Shown: piece by piece, positions 1 through 9,048 of the stretch | Numbering within the stretch: the first letter of the stretch is position 1 | Layout: each line of letters begins with the position of its first letter | Source of the DNA: Acidobacteriota bacterium | Lineage (GTDB): Bacteria; Acidobacteriota; Thermoanaerobaculia; Multivoradales; Multivoraceae | Length of the DNA stretch: 64,000 nt | Direction: 5' to 3' | Assembly: GCA_028875725.1 (NCBI GenBank) | Contig: JAPPCR010000005.1 | Coordinates: 193,501 to 257,500, forward strand | Program-made: the position numbers and the translations under genes | Notes under the pieces: generated by a model | Told to the model about the DNA's origin: nothing | The model's input: only the letters and a program-made list of their open reading frames with translations | The model's database searches: none

Positions 1-1490
1 TGCGAGAGCTGGAAGAAGGCCTGAGCCTGGAGCAGAGCAACCTGTTCCTGGTCGAAGGCGAGCATCTGACGCCCGTGCGGGAAGAACCCGAAGCGCCGGA
101 GCTCAGGCTCGCCGAAGTCGACGTCTCCATCTGGACCGAGGCCCACCGGGCCCTCGCCCGGGCGCCGCTGGCCGACGCCGCGGACAGCGGGTACCTGCGC
201 CTGGCGGTGCTCGGCTACCACTACGTCTTCCCGCTCCAGGTGCGGGACCGGACGGTCGGTCTCCTCTACGTTGGCCGCCGCGTCGGCGGCGCGCCGCTCT
301 CCACCGACGACCTGACGCTCATCCGCCAGCTCCTGAACCAGGCGGTGCTGGCGATCGAGAACGCGCAACTCCTCGAGCAGAGACAGCGGCAGTTGACCCG
401 GGTCTCCGAACTCAAGCAATTCAGCGAGGAGATCATCGAGTCCTCTCCGGCCGGCATCGCCGTCATTGACGGCAGGGACCGGATCGTGACCGCGAACGGC
501 GCCTTCGGGGCTCTCGTCGGCCTGTCCCGGAACGAGGCTGCCGGCCGAGGCCTCGGCGACCTGATTCCGCTCGACCTGTTTCCGCGGCAGGACGACCCGC
601 CGGTCGAGGTCCGGTTCGAGGACCGGACCGGGACCGAGAAGTACCTCCAGTTGTCCGTCGCGGCGTTCCAGGGCGCCGCGCCCGGCGACCGGGTCGTCGT
701 GGCCCACGACGTCACCGAGCGAGTGGCGATGAAGCGGGAGCTGGCCGAGAAGGAACGCCTCGCGGCTCTCGGCGCGATGGCCGCCGGCGTCGCCCACGAG
801 GTGAACACGCCCCTGACGGGAATCTCGAGCTACGCCCAGATGCTGCTGGCGGAGACCTCCGAGCAGGATCCGCGGCGGCGCCTGTTGCGCAAGGTCGAGC
901 GCCAGACCTTCCGGGCCGCCCGCATCGTCAACACGCTCCTCGACTTCGCGCGCCGCGGCCGGCACGAACCGGCGCCCGTCGATCTGGCCTTCGTGGTCCG
1001 CGAAAGCTGCGAGGCACTGGCGGAACGGTTCGCCGACGCCGGCGTCGAGCTCCAGGTGGACCTCGGCCCGTGCGGCAGGGACCGGGTGCCCGGCAACGAG
1101 ACAGAACTGGGCCAGGTGCTCGCCAACCTGATGATCAACGCTGTCGACGCGATGACGGAAGCCGGCAGCAAGGAAAGGCGCCTCTCGCTGGCGGTCGACA
1201 AGAACTCGGGCGACTCGCTCGACGTATTCATTGACGACACCGGGCCCGGCATTCCCGAGCAGCACCTTGAACGCGTATTCGAACCCTTCTTCTCCACCCG
1301 CAAGGCCGTTGGAGGCACCGGCCTCGGGCTCTCGATCAGCCAGGAGATCGTCCGCCGGCACGGCGGTGACCTGGTCGCCTCGAACCTTCCGTCCGGTGGC
1401 TGCCGCCTCACGCTTCGTCTGCCCACGATGCGCCGACCGCAACCCGTGATGCCCCGACCGCAGCCCCAGTCGAAGGAGAACGACGAATGA
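1..1490 (+). CDS. sensor histidine kinase, NtrB-like (5' partial)
   Basis: Cytoplasmic sensor kinase that would autophosphorylate and pass phosphate to the regulator encoded next. The frame is already open at base 3, so the gene starts upstream of the window and the GTG at 75 is probably internal. In order: the end of a GAF-like sensor domain (to about base 370), a short helical linker, a PAS domain (about 430-720), a HisKA domain with the acceptor His in 'VAHEVNTPLTG' (base 795), and an ATPase domain with N box 'NLMINAVDAM', G1 'DDTGPGIP' and G2 'GTGLGLSIS'. No membrane segment is visible in the part present. Its stop overlaps the next start as ATGA (1487-1490), so the two are co-translated. 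The family assignment is strong; the signal sensed is unknown. Confidence 0.93.
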   Translation, partial: RELEEGLSLEQSNLFLVEGEHLTPVREEPEAPELRLAEVDVSIWTEAHRALARAPLADAADSGYLRLAVLGYHYVFPLQVRDRTVGLLYVGRRVGGAPLSTDDLTLIRQLLNQAVLAIENAQLLEQRQRQLTRVSELKQFSEEIIESSPAGIAVIDGRDRIVTANGAFGALVGLSRNEAAGRGLGDLIPLDLFPRQDDPPVEVRFEDRTGTEKYLQLSVAAFQGAAPGDRVVVAHDVTERVAMKRELAEKERLAALGAMAAGVAHEVNTPLTGISSYAQMLLAETSEQDPRRRLLRKVERQTFRAARIVNTLLDFARRGRHEPAPVDLAFVVRESCEALAERFADAGVELQVDLGPCGRDRVPGNETELGQVLANLMINAVDAMTEAGSKERRLSLAVDKNSGDSLDVFIDDTGPGIPEQHLERVFEPFFSTRKAVGGTGLGLSISQEIVRRHGGDLVASNLPSGGCRLTLRLPTMRRPQPVMPRPQPQSKENDE

Positions 1491-2866
1491 ACATCCTCAT
1501 CGTCGACGACGAAGAGGTCCTGCAGGACGTCCTCACCGCCCTGATCCGGCAGGAGGGGCACCATCCGATCTGCTGCGCCACCGGCCAGGAGGCCTTGACC
1601 GTGCTCGCCCAGGAGGAGATCGACCTGGTGCTGCTCGACCTGATGTTGCCGGACATGAACGGCAGGGAGGTGATGCGCCGCATCCGCCAGAGCGACCCGG
1701 ACCAGGTCGTTGTCGTGATCACCGCCTACTCCTCGATCGAGGGCGCGATCGAAGCGATGCGCGAAGGAGCTTTCCACTACCTGCCCAAGCCGTTCAAGAA
1801 CGAAGAGGTCCGGCTCACCATCCGCCAGGGCCTGGAGCGCCGCCGCCTGACCGCCGAGAACCGGGATCTCAAGGAGCAACTCCGTGAGCGCCAGGGCTTC
1901 GACAGCATCATCGGCAAGAGCCGGCCGATCCGCCAGGTCTTCGACCTGATCCGCCGGGCCGCACCGTCCAAGAGCAACATCCTGATCCGCGGCGAGAGCG
2001 GCACCGGCAAGGAACTCGTCGCCAAGTCGATCCACAACAACTCGAAGCGCAAGGACGGACCGTTCGTCACCGTGAACTCCGGATCGATGCCCAGTGAACT
2101 CCTGGAGAGCACCCTCTTCGGCCACGTCAAGGGGGCCTTCACGGGCGCCGTGTCGCACAAGAAGGGCCTGTTCGAGGTCGCGCATGGGGGCACGATCTTC
2201 TTCGACGAGATCGGGAACATCCCGCCCGACACGCAGTCCAAGCTGCTGCGCGTGATCCAGGAGAAGGAATTCATGCGGCTCGGCGGGCTCGAGACCCTGC
2301 GCGCCGACGTCCGCCTCGTCGCGGCGACGAACGCCGACCTGGAGGACCGCGTGACGAAGGGCGAGTTTCGCGAGGACCTCTACTACCGGCTGAACGTGAT
2401 CACGATCCAGCTTCCGCCCCTGTCCAGGCGGGTCGAGGACATCCCCCTGATCTCCCAGCACTTCCTCCGCATGTACTCGAACGAGAACGAGAAGTCGCCC
2501 CGCCGGCTCACGCCCGAGGCGATGGACGTGCTGATGGCCCACAGTTGGCCCGGCAACGTCCGCGAGCTGGAGAACGTGATCGAGCGGGCCGTCGTCCTCT
2601 CCACCGGCGAGGAGATCGGCCTCGACCTGCTGCCCGCCGCCCTCCGTGAAGGCGGCGCGACGGTGCCGACGCCGGCGACGCTCCCGAAGACGGGCGTCTC
2701 GTTCAAGGAGGCGGTCAGCGCCTACGAGCGGGAGCTGATCGTCCGGGCGCTGCAGGCCTGCGGCGGCGTCCAGAAGCGCGCCGCCGAGCGGCTCAAGGTC
2801 AAGCCCACGACGCTACACGAGATGATGAAGCGCCTGCAGGTGACGATCGAGAGCCGCGCTAGCTAG
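1487..2866 (+). CDS. sigma-54-dependent response regulator, NtrC family
   Basis: Transcription activator working with sigma-54 RNA polymerase. N-terminal receiver (about 1-120) with acidic pocket 'VDDEE', phospho-acceptor Asp51 in 'VLLDLMLPD' and the conserved Lys in 'LPKPFK'. Central AAA+ domain (about 140-380) with Walker A 'GESGTGKE', the sigma-54 contact loop 'GAFTGA' and arginine-finger region. C-terminal Fis-type helix-turn-helix (about 415-459, 'VQKRAAERLKVKPTTLHEM'). Length (459 aa) is normal. A strong AAGGAG site lies just before the ATG, inside the end of the kinase gene. The partner is the upstream kinase; the target promoters cannot be read from this window. Its stop overlaps by 4 bp the stop of the convergent gene. 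Confidence 0.95.
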   Translation: MNILIVDDEEVLQDVLTALIRQEGHHPICCATGQEALTVLAQEEIDLVLLDLMLPDMNGREVMRRIRQSDPDQVVVVITAYSSIEGAIEAMREGAFHYLPKPFKNEEVRLTIRQGLERRRLTAENRDLKEQLRERQGFDSIIGKSRPIRQVFDLIRRAAPSKSNILIRGESGTGKELVAKSIHNNSKRKDGPFVTVNSGSMPSELLESTLFGHVKGAFTGAVSHKKGLFEVAHGGTIFFDEIGNIPPDTQSKLLRVIQEKEFMRLGGLETLRADVRLVAATNADLEDRVTKGEFREDLYYRLNVITIQLPPLSRRVEDIPLISQHFLRMYSNENEKSPRRLTPEAMDVLMAHSWPGNVRELENVIERAVVLSTGEEIGLDLLPAALREGGATVPTPATLPKTGVSFKEAVSAYERELIVRALQACGGVQKRAAERLKVKPTTLHEMMKRLQVTIESRAS

Positions 2867-3507
2867 GCGAAGACGCGCGTCTCGAAGTCCTCGGCGTTCA
2901 CGATCGAGGCGCTGTCGCCGGTGGCCCGGATGACGAAGAAGCCCTGCCGTTCGGCGTGGAGGGCCACCTCGTCCGACGCCTGAAGATAGGCCATCGCGCC
3001 GTAGACCTTGCGATCACGGTACTCGGGCCACCACTCCTTGAAGCGGACCAGCTTCGACCGGAACCGCCCGACGTCCTCCGGGCGGAGCGTCGTCTTGACC
3101 TCGACCACGACGATCTCTTCGCCGTTCACCGCCATGATGTCCACCTCGTAGCTCTCGCCGCCTCGCCGCGTCAGAGTGCGCTGCGCGAGACTCCGAACGC
3201 CGATGCCCCGGCCGTCCAGCAACCTGACCAGATCGCCGCTGACCAGGCTCTCCATCAGCTTGCCCCACTGCGTCGTGAACAGGTTCTCCGCCTTCTTGAG
3301 ACGGCGGTCCGTCTCCTTCATCTGCCGGTCCGTCTCCTTCATCCGGCGGTCCAGTTCCTCGCTTCTTTCTTTCTGGGTCTTCCTGTCCTCTTGCTGGGAC
3401 TTCCTGTCCTCCCTGATGCTCTCGGTGATCGCCTCGATGTTCCGGGTGAGTTCCCGCAACCGCTCGAGGGTTGGAGCTTCGCCGCTTTCTTCGTGGGGAA
3501 TGGTCAT
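2863..3507 (-). CDS. coiled-coil protein with PD-(D/E)XK nuclease-like domain (paralogue 1)
   Basis: About 214 aa from the ATG at 3507, which follows AGAGAGG; the frame stays open to 3729 but the extension is low-complexity and lacks support. Residues about 20-80 are a charged heptad region with repeats of 'MKETDR', predicted to form a coiled coil. The C-terminal half has the arrangement of a PD-(D/E)XK fold: 'YEVDIMAVNGEEIVVVEVK' supplies the D and E-x-K residues. Such proteins are common, often multi-copy and functionally uncharacterised (DUF3782-like). A close relative is encoded at 37075-37683. Nuclease activity is inferred from the motif only. Confidence 0.8.
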   Translation of the reverse strand: MTIPHEESGEAPTLERLRELTRNIEAITESIREDRKSQQEDRKTQKERSEELDRRMKETDRQMKETDRRLKKAENLFTTQWGKLMESLVSGDLVRLLDGRGIGVRSLAQRTLTRRGGESYEVDIMAVNGEEIVVVEVKTTLRPEDVGRFRSKLVRFKEWWPEYRDRKVYGAMAYLQASDEVALHAERQGFFVIRATGDSASIVNAEDFETRVFA

Positions 3508-3694
3508 GTTCGGTCGTCGCCTCTCTTCGGTTGTGGCGCCAGGGCGCCGTGAAGCGGTGGGACCTGGTTGCAAGCAGGCCGGGGGGCAACGCCGCGCAAA
3601 GCCGGCAAGGGAGTCGGAGAGTACCAGCCGGCCGAACCCAAGTCGCAGAGCTTCGAAACCGGACCTCGCCGTCCAGCGCCCCAGTGATCGCAGA

Positions 3695-4132
3695 TCATTC
3701 GTCGCGCGCCTGCGCTCGATCCGCTTCATCTATCACCCGGCTCACGCACGGAGCCAGTTCGACTTGATCGAAGCACGCCGCAAGGTCCTGGCCGTCCTCG
3801 AGGCCGCGGCGCAGGTACGCCAGGAACTCCAGGTCGTCGGGCTCGCCGTCTTCGACTAGCTCCAGCAGCGCCGCTCGCGGGTCGTCAGGTGACTCCGGCT
3901 CCTCGGTCGCGCCGAGCAGGCCCAGAAAGCCGCGAATCCCCGGGTCCTGCCAGGGCCACTCGAACACGAGGTAGGAAAGGCGGTCGATGTCCTGGGCATC
4001 GGCCCCGGACACGTACTTGCCAAGGGCCGACTGCAGGTCGGCCTGCGCCGAAACCGGGCTCTGCAGCAAGACCAAAACGAGAGTCAGCACGCTCCACGAC
4101 ACGACGACATCGCAGAGCCGCGCTTTCCTCAT
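3695..4132 (-). CDS. small exported protein of unknown function
   Basis: 145 aa from the ATG at 4132, preceded by GAGGAGA at normal spacing. The frame is open 24 codons further upstream but the signal peptide fits this start: basic 'MRKARLCD', a hydrophobic run and a likely cleavage after 'SPVSA'. The mature part is acidic and mostly helical in appearance, rich in Asp, Glu and Leu, with two Cys near the C-terminus ('AACFDQVELAPCVS'). No family recognised. It lies between the PD-(D/E)XK-like gene and the pyrimidine-degradation operon, with no evident link to either. Confidence 0.6.
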   Translation of the reverse strand: MRKARLCDVVVSWSVLTLVLVLLQSPVSAQADLQSALGKYVSGADAQDIDRLSYLVFEWPWQDPGIRGFLGLLGATEEPESPDDPRAALLELVEDGEPDDLEFLAYLRRGLEDGQDLAACFDQVELAPCVSRVIDEADRAQARDE

Positions 4133-4233
4133 CGTCCGTCTCCTCTCGTCGTTCGGACCCACAACCGCCGTGGCCATCCTGTGCAACTGCCGCGCAAGCT
4201 CCACCCATTCCCTCGGGCGGCTTCACGTTCAAG

Positions 4234-5115
4234 CTACGGTTCAACAAGCCCGTCGTACGCCTCGGGCCGGCGGTCGCGGTAGAACTGCCACACCGAGCGC
4301 ACCTCGTCGATCATCCCGAGGTCGAGGTCCGCCACCAGGAGTTCGTCCTGGTCCTTTGACGCCTGGGCGACGATCTCACCCCTCGGGCTCACGAAGTAGC
4401 TGCTGCCGTAGAAGGAGCCCAGGTCCCACGGCTTCTCCGTGCCGACCCGGTTGACGCAGCCCATGAAGTAGCCGTTCGCCACCGCGTGCGCCGGCTGCTC
4501 GATCGTCCACAGGTGGTCGGAGAGGCCGGCGACGGTGGCCGACGGGTTGTAGACGATCTCGGCGCCGGCGAGGCCCAGGGCCCGCGCGCCCTCGGGGAAG
4601 TGGCGGTCGTAGCAGATGTAGACGCCGATCCGCCCGAAGGCGGTGTCGAAGACCGGGTAGCCGAGGTTGCCCGGGCGGAAGAAGTACTTCTCCCAAAAGC
4701 CGGCCACCTGCGGGATGTGGGTCTTGCGGTACTTGCCGAGGTAGCTGCCGTCGGCGTCGATGACGGCGGCCGTGTTGTAGAGGATGCCCGCGGTCTCCCG
4801 CTCGTACACCGGCACGACGATCACCATGCCGAATCGTCGCGCGTACTCCGCCATCCGCTCCGTGGCCGGGCCGGGGACCGACTCAGCCGCCGCGAACCAG
4901 CTCGAGTCCTGGCCGGGGCAGAAGTACGGCGTGTTGAACACCTCCTGCAGGCAGAGGACCTGGACGCCCTGGCGGCCCGCCTCCTCGATGTAGGGAATGT
5001 GCTTGGCCGTCATCGCCTCCACCGTGGCGGCGACCTCCTCGGCCGACGCGCCGTCGCCGCAGGTGCCGTCCGGCAGCGACATCTGGATCAGACCGGACTT
5101 CAACATTCTGCTCAT
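4234..5115 (-). CDS. carbon-nitrogen hydrolase, probable beta-ureidopropionase / N-carbamoyl-amino-acid amidohydrolase
   Basis: 293-aa nitrilase-superfamily amidase with the complete catalytic triad: Glu58 in 'CLQEVF', Lys131 in 'GKYRKTHIPQ' and Cys168 in 'ICYDRHFPEG'. The sequence resembles beta-ureidopropionase and N-carbamoylputrescine amidase. It sits 8 bp after the hydantoinase/dihydropyrimidinase gene, so hydrolysis of the N-carbamoyl beta-amino acid made by that enzyme to amine, CO2 and ammonia is the most likely role. The AGGAG ribosome site for this ATG lies right at the stop of the upstream gene. Dihydropyrimidine dehydrogenase is not in the window. Exact substrate is inferred from context. 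Confidence 0.88.
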   Translation of the reverse strand: MSRMLKSGLIQMSLPDGTCGDGASAEEVAATVEAMTAKHIPYIEEAGRQGVQVLCLQEVFNTPYFCPGQDSSWFAAAESVPGPATERMAEYARRFGMVIVVPVYERETAGILYNTAAVIDADGSYLGKYRKTHIPQVAGFWEKYFFRPGNLGYPVFDTAFGRIGVYICYDRHFPEGARALGLAGAEIVYNPSATVAGLSDHLWTIEQPAHAVANGYFMGCVNRVGTEKPWDLGSFYGSSYFVSPRGEIVAQASKDQDELLVADLDLGMIDEVRSVWQFYRDRRPEAYDGLVEP

Positions 5116-5123
5116 GTCATCTC

Positions 5124-6545
5124 CTAGTACGGCCCGCCGAACAGCCCTCGCTTCAGGAAGTTACCCCCGCCGGCCCGGCCGTGCCAGACGTTGTCCTCGA
5201 CCACCACGCGGCCCCGGCTGATCACGATCTCCGAGATCCCCTGTACCTCGATGCCCTCGAAGGCGTTGTAATCCACGTTCATGTGGTGCGTGTGGGGGTT
5301 GTCGACGCTGATCGTCTCCCGGCGGTCCGGGTTGAAGATGACGATGTCGGCGTCGCTGCCCACGGCGATCGTCCCCTTCTTCGGGAACATCCCGAACAGC
5401 TTGGCCGCCGCCGTCGAGGTCAGGTCGACGAACTTGTTGACCGACAGCCGGCCACCCACGACGCCGCCGTTGTAGACCAGGCTCATCCGGTTCTCGACTC
5501 CCGGACCGCCGTTCGGGATCTTGCTGAAGTCATCTACCCCTAAGGTCTTCTGGTCCTTGAAACTGAAGGGGCAGTGGTCGGTCGAGACGCTCCGCAGATC
5601 GCCCAGGCCGAGGCCCCGCCAGAGCTGTTCCTGGTTCCACTTCTCGCGCAGCGGCGGCGTCATCACGTACTTCGCGCCCTCGAAGTCCTCGTGGTCGCCC
5701 GGAGACCGCCCGGAAGGCCGGTCGTAGTGACTGAGGTCCAGGAACAGGTACTGCGTGCAGGTCTCGGCGAAGACCTGGGCCTCCCGGGCGCGGGCCAGCC
5801 TGACCTCTTCGAGCGCGTCCGCGCAGCTCACGTGGACGATGTAGACGGGCACTCCGGCCACCTCGGCGATCGCGATCGACCGATGGACCCCCTCCGCCTC
5901 CATCCGCGTGGGCCGGGTCAGCGCGTGGTACTTCGGCGCCGTGTTCCCCGCGGCGAGCGCCAGCTTGACGATCTCGTCGATGGCGATCCCGTTCTCGGCG
6001 TGCATGCACACCAGGCCGCCCTCCTCGCCGGCCTGGCGCATCGCCCGGAACAGCGTGGCGTCGTCCACGTAGAGCACGCCGGGATAGGCCATGAACATCT
6101 TGTACGAGGTCACGCCCTCGTCGGCCAGCCGCCGCATCTCCCACAGCCGGTCGTCCTCCATGTCGGTGACGATCATGTGGAAGCCGTAGTCGATGCTCGC
6201 CTTGCCGCCCGCCTTCTCGTGCCAGGTCTCGAGCCCCTCAAGGGTCGAGTGGCCCTTGGTCTGAATCGCGAAGTCGATGATCGTCGTCGTGCCGCCGAAG
6301 GCGGCCGCCCTGGTGCCGGTCTCGAAGTCGTCGGCACTCGTCGTGCCGCCGAACGGCATGTCCATGTGGGTGTGCGGGTCGATGCCGCCCGGCATGACCA
6401 GCCGGCCGGCCGCATCGATCGTGCGGTCGGCCTCGACCTCCAGGTCACGGCCAATGAGCGAAACCGTCTCGTCCTCGACGAAGATGTCGGCGTGGTAGTC
6501 GTCCACCGCCGTCACGATGCGACCGTTGCGAATCAACAGGGACAT
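5124..6545 (-). CDS. hydA: dihydropyrimidinase / D-hydantoinase
   Basis: 473-aa cyclic amidohydrolase that opens dihydrouracil or hydantoins to N-carbamoyl amino acids. Metal ligands are visible: His58 and His60 in 'DPHTHMD', the carbamylated Lys149 in 'SYKMFMAYPG', later His residues around 'VHVSC', and the Asp of 'STDHCPFSF'. Length matches the family. It starts at an ATG after a strong GAGGAGG site and is the first gene of a two-gene operon with the ureidopropionase-like amidase, together forming the last two steps of reductive pyrimidine catabolism. Dihydropyrimidinase and D-hydantoinase cannot be separated from sequence alone. Confidence 0.94.
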   Translation of the reverse strand: MSLLIRNGRIVTAVDDYHADIFVEDETVSLIGRDLEVEADRTIDAAGRLVMPGGIDPHTHMDMPFGGTTSADDFETGTRAAAFGGTTTIIDFAIQTKGHSTLEGLETWHEKAGGKASIDYGFHMIVTDMEDDRLWEMRRLADEGVTSYKMFMAYPGVLYVDDATLFRAMRQAGEEGGLVCMHAENGIAIDEIVKLALAAGNTAPKYHALTRPTRMEAEGVHRSIAIAEVAGVPVYIVHVSCADALEEVRLARAREAQVFAETCTQYLFLDLSHYDRPSGRSPGDHEDFEGAKYVMTPPLREKWNQEQLWRGLGLGDLRSVSTDHCPFSFKDQKTLGVDDFSKIPNGGPGVENRMSLVYNGGVVGGRLSVNKFVDLTSTAAAKLFGMFPKKGTIAVGSDADIVIFNPDRRETISVDNPHTHHMNVDYNAFEGIEVQGISEIVISRGRVVVEDNVWHGRAGGGNFLKRGLFGGPY

Positions 6546-6604
6546 GGTGTTCCTCCTCTCCGGCAGTGGCCGGTCGGGTTCCCAGGACTCTAACCGTCAG
6601 TCGC

Positions 6605-8662
6605 TCACGGGCTCCGAACCCGGTAGCGCTCGAACCACTCCAGGACGTTCGCGACCTTGGCAATCAGGTTGGACGGACTGCTGCTCGCGATGCCGTGCCA
6701 GGCGTTCTGAATCCGCACCATCTGCGTCGGCACCTTTCGGATCTTCAGGGCCTGGTAGTACTGCTCGGTCTGTCCCATCGGCGTGCGCAGGTCCTGTTCC
6801 CCCGTGATCAGCATCGTCGGCGTCGTGACGTTGCCGACGAGGGACAGGGGCGAGCGAGCCCAGTAGTGCTCCAGCATGCCGTCCTCCCACACCGGACCGG
6901 GGAACCAGTACTGGTAGTAGGACGCGTACCCGTCCGACGTGAGCGAGAAGCTGATCCAGTCGATGACCGGCTTCTGTGACACGGCCGCGCCAAAGCGGTC
7001 GGTCTTCCCGACGATCCACGCCGTCAGCACGCCGCCGCCACTGCCGCCGGTGACCATCAGATTGTCCTCGTCGATGTAGCCCAGCTCGATCAGGGCATCG
7101 ACGCCCGACATCAGGTCGTCGTAGTCGCGGCCGGGATAGGCGTGGTGGATCAGGTTGCCGAACTCTTCGCCATAGCTCGTGCTGCCGCGCGGGTTGGTGT
7201 AGAAGACGACGTAGCCAGCCGCCGCATAGAACTGGACCTCGGCCGCGAAGCGCGGGCCGTAGTTGGCGAACGGGCCGCCGTGAATCTCGAGAACGAGCGG
7301 GTACTTGCGAGAGGGGTCGAAGTCCGGGGGCTTGGCGATCCAGCCGTGCACGGGACGGCCGTCGTGCGAGGATTCCCACCAGATCTCCTCGACCGCGGCA
7401 AGCTCCTTGTGGGCAAGAAGGTCCTCGTTGAGGCCGGTGATCCGGCGGGGCTCGGTCCCCGCCCGGCCGACGGCGACATCGGCTGGGCGCGCCGGCGAAT
7501 TGACGGTGAAGGCAAAGCTCCCGTCGCGAGCCACCGTGTAGGAACCGCCGCCATAGGGTCGACCAAGAGCGACGCCGCCAAGGTCGGCGGCAAGGTCGGT
7601 GACATCGCCGCCGAGGGTGATGTTCGCGACCCTGGTCGTGCCCTGGTCGTCGTACTGAATGAAGAGGGAGCGACCATCCGCGGCCCAGTTGAGGTTGCCC
7701 ACGTCACGGTCCAGGTCGCCGACGCGGCGGGCGCCGCCGCCGTCCCGATCCATGACGTACAGGCGAGAGACCTGGTAGCCCTGATGGCGATCGTCGAAGC
7801 CCGTGTACGCGATCCGGGAACCGTCGGGCGATACCGCGGGGCCGCCATCGGGGCCGAAGCGGTCTGTTAGCTGACGAAGCTCCCGCGTCTCGACCGCTAT
7901 CTCGAAGACCTCGCTGTTGCGGACATCGAAATCAGGGTTGCCGCGGTTGGCGCTGAAGACGATCGAGCGGGAGTCGGGCGACCAGGACAGTCCGCCGCCG
8001 TGATCGTACGCACCGCTCGTCAACTGGCGCGGCGTGCCGCCGTCCGCGGGCAGGACAAAGACGTGCGTGTTCCCGTCCGGGACGTATCCGCGGCCGTCCG
8101 CCCGGTAGCGGAGCTTCGAGATCACACGTGCCGGCGTCGTCCACTCGGCGCCCTCGGGCCTGGACGGCATCTTCGCGAAGGCCGGGGCCGGTTCGGGCAC
8201 GAACATCGTCATGGCGACCCAGTTCCCGTCAGGCGACCAGGCGATGTTCCCGGGGGACTCGGTCACGTTCGTGAGTTCCGCCGTCTGGCCGGTGTCCATC
8301 CAGCGCACGAACAGTTGGTTCGTGCCTCCACTCAAGCCCACGTACAGCAGGCGGTCTCCGTCAGGAGACCAGCGCGGCGAGCTCACCGAGCCGCTTCCGT
8401 CCGTGATCGCACGGTGATTCGAGCCGTCCGCATCGACCACCCACAGCGCGGAGCGCGCCCTGTCCGTCATGACGTCGAAGCCGCGCCGGACGTACACGAT
8501 CCGGTCGCCGTCGGGCGATATCCGGGGGTCGTCGGCAACCTCCATTTCGAAGACATCCAGGTACTGGAGCCGGTCGGGGTCGGCAGCCTCTTCGTTGACC
8601 TGGCCGACCAGCGGCCCGGTCGCGAGCGCGAGAGCGAACAGCGATGCGTGTTTCCTCGTCAT
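6605..8662 (-). CDS. exported S9 family peptidase (acylaminoacyl-peptidase type)
   Basis: 685 aa with an N-terminal signal peptide ('MTRKHASLFALALATG', cleavage near residue 20). The first 400 or so residues are a beta-propeller of PD40-type repeats ('SPDGDRLLYVG', 'SPDGNWVAMT', 'SPDSRSIVFSA'). The C-terminal alpha/beta-hydrolase domain has the nucleophile Ser in 'VTGGSGGGVL' (the usual motif is GGSYGG), the Asp in 'ITGEQDLRTP' and the His in 'NAWHGIA'. It should cleave short peptides in the periplasm or outside. AGGGGA precedes the ATG. A second, cytoplasmic-looking S9 peptidase is at 43606-45600. Confidence 0.93.
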   Translation of the reverse strand: MTRKHASLFALALATGPLVGQVNEEAADPDRLQYLDVFEMEVADDPRISPDGDRIVYVRRGFDVMTDRARSALWVVDADGSNHRAITDGSGSVSSPRWSPDGDRLLYVGLSGGTNQLFVRWMDTGQTAELTNVTESPGNIAWSPDGNWVAMTMFVPEPAPAFAKMPSRPEGAEWTTPARVISKLRYRADGRGYVPDGNTHVFVLPADGGTPRQLTSGAYDHGGGLSWSPDSRSIVFSANRGNPDFDVRNSEVFEIAVETRELRQLTDRFGPDGGPAVSPDGSRIAYTGFDDRHQGYQVSRLYVMDRDGGGARRVGDLDRDVGNLNWAADGRSLFIQYDDQGTTRVANITLGGDVTDLAADLGGVALGRPYGGGSYTVARDGSFAFTVNSPARPADVAVGRAGTEPRRITGLNEDLLAHKELAAVEEIWWESSHDGRPVHGWIAKPPDFDPSRKYPLVLEIHGGPFANYGPRFAAEVQFYAAAGYVVFYTNPRGSTSYGEEFGNLIHHAYPGRDYDDLMSGVDALIELGYIDEDNLMVTGGSGGGVLTAWIVGKTDRFGAAVSQKPVIDWISFSLTSDGYASYYQYWFPGPVWEDGMLEHYWARSPLSLVGNVTTPTMLITGEQDLRTPMGQTEQYYQALKIRKVPTQMVRIQNAWHGIASSSPSNLIAKVANVLEWFERYRVRSP

Positions 8663-8686
8663 TCCAGTCCCCTGTCGTGGAGCGTA

Positions 8687-8890
8687 CTAGCCGGTCGGTG
8701 CCAGGCCGTACACGCGCACCGCGTTGCCGCCCAGGAACAGCGCCACCGTTTCGTCGTCGAGCCCCAGGTCGCCCAGACCCTTCAACGCCCGGGCGGGCGT
8801 GATCATCGGGTAGTTCGAGCCGAACACGCCGTAGCCGCCCAGCAGCCCTGCCGCCATCGCGGCGCGCGACACCGCCACGATGAACCGGCG
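8687..8890 (-). pseudogene. remnant of amidohydrolase family 2 (C-terminal end only)
   Basis: The minus-strand frame ending at 8687 encodes about 65 residues matching the C-terminus of metal-dependent amidohydrolases (family 2): 'VFGSNYPMITPARAL' corresponds to the usual FGSDYP strand and is followed by the final helix 'LFLGGNAVRVYGL'. The rest of the TIM barrel with its HxH metal site is absent; further upstream the frame turns into arginine-rich sequence and then meets the stop of the next gene at 9049. It is read as a decayed gene. The upstream limit is approximate. Confidence 0.6.
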
Positions 8891-9048
8891 GCGCCGGGCG
8901 TCAGCGAGGCCGTCTCCTGGCGCAGCCATCCCGTCCCCGATCCTAAAGGCCTTGCGCCCAAGAACGCTACCTGTAGGGCGCGTCACGGTGGATCGGCGGG
9001 CCATAGAGCGCGTCGGTCGTGCGGCAACCGGCAGCGCGCGTTATCCCT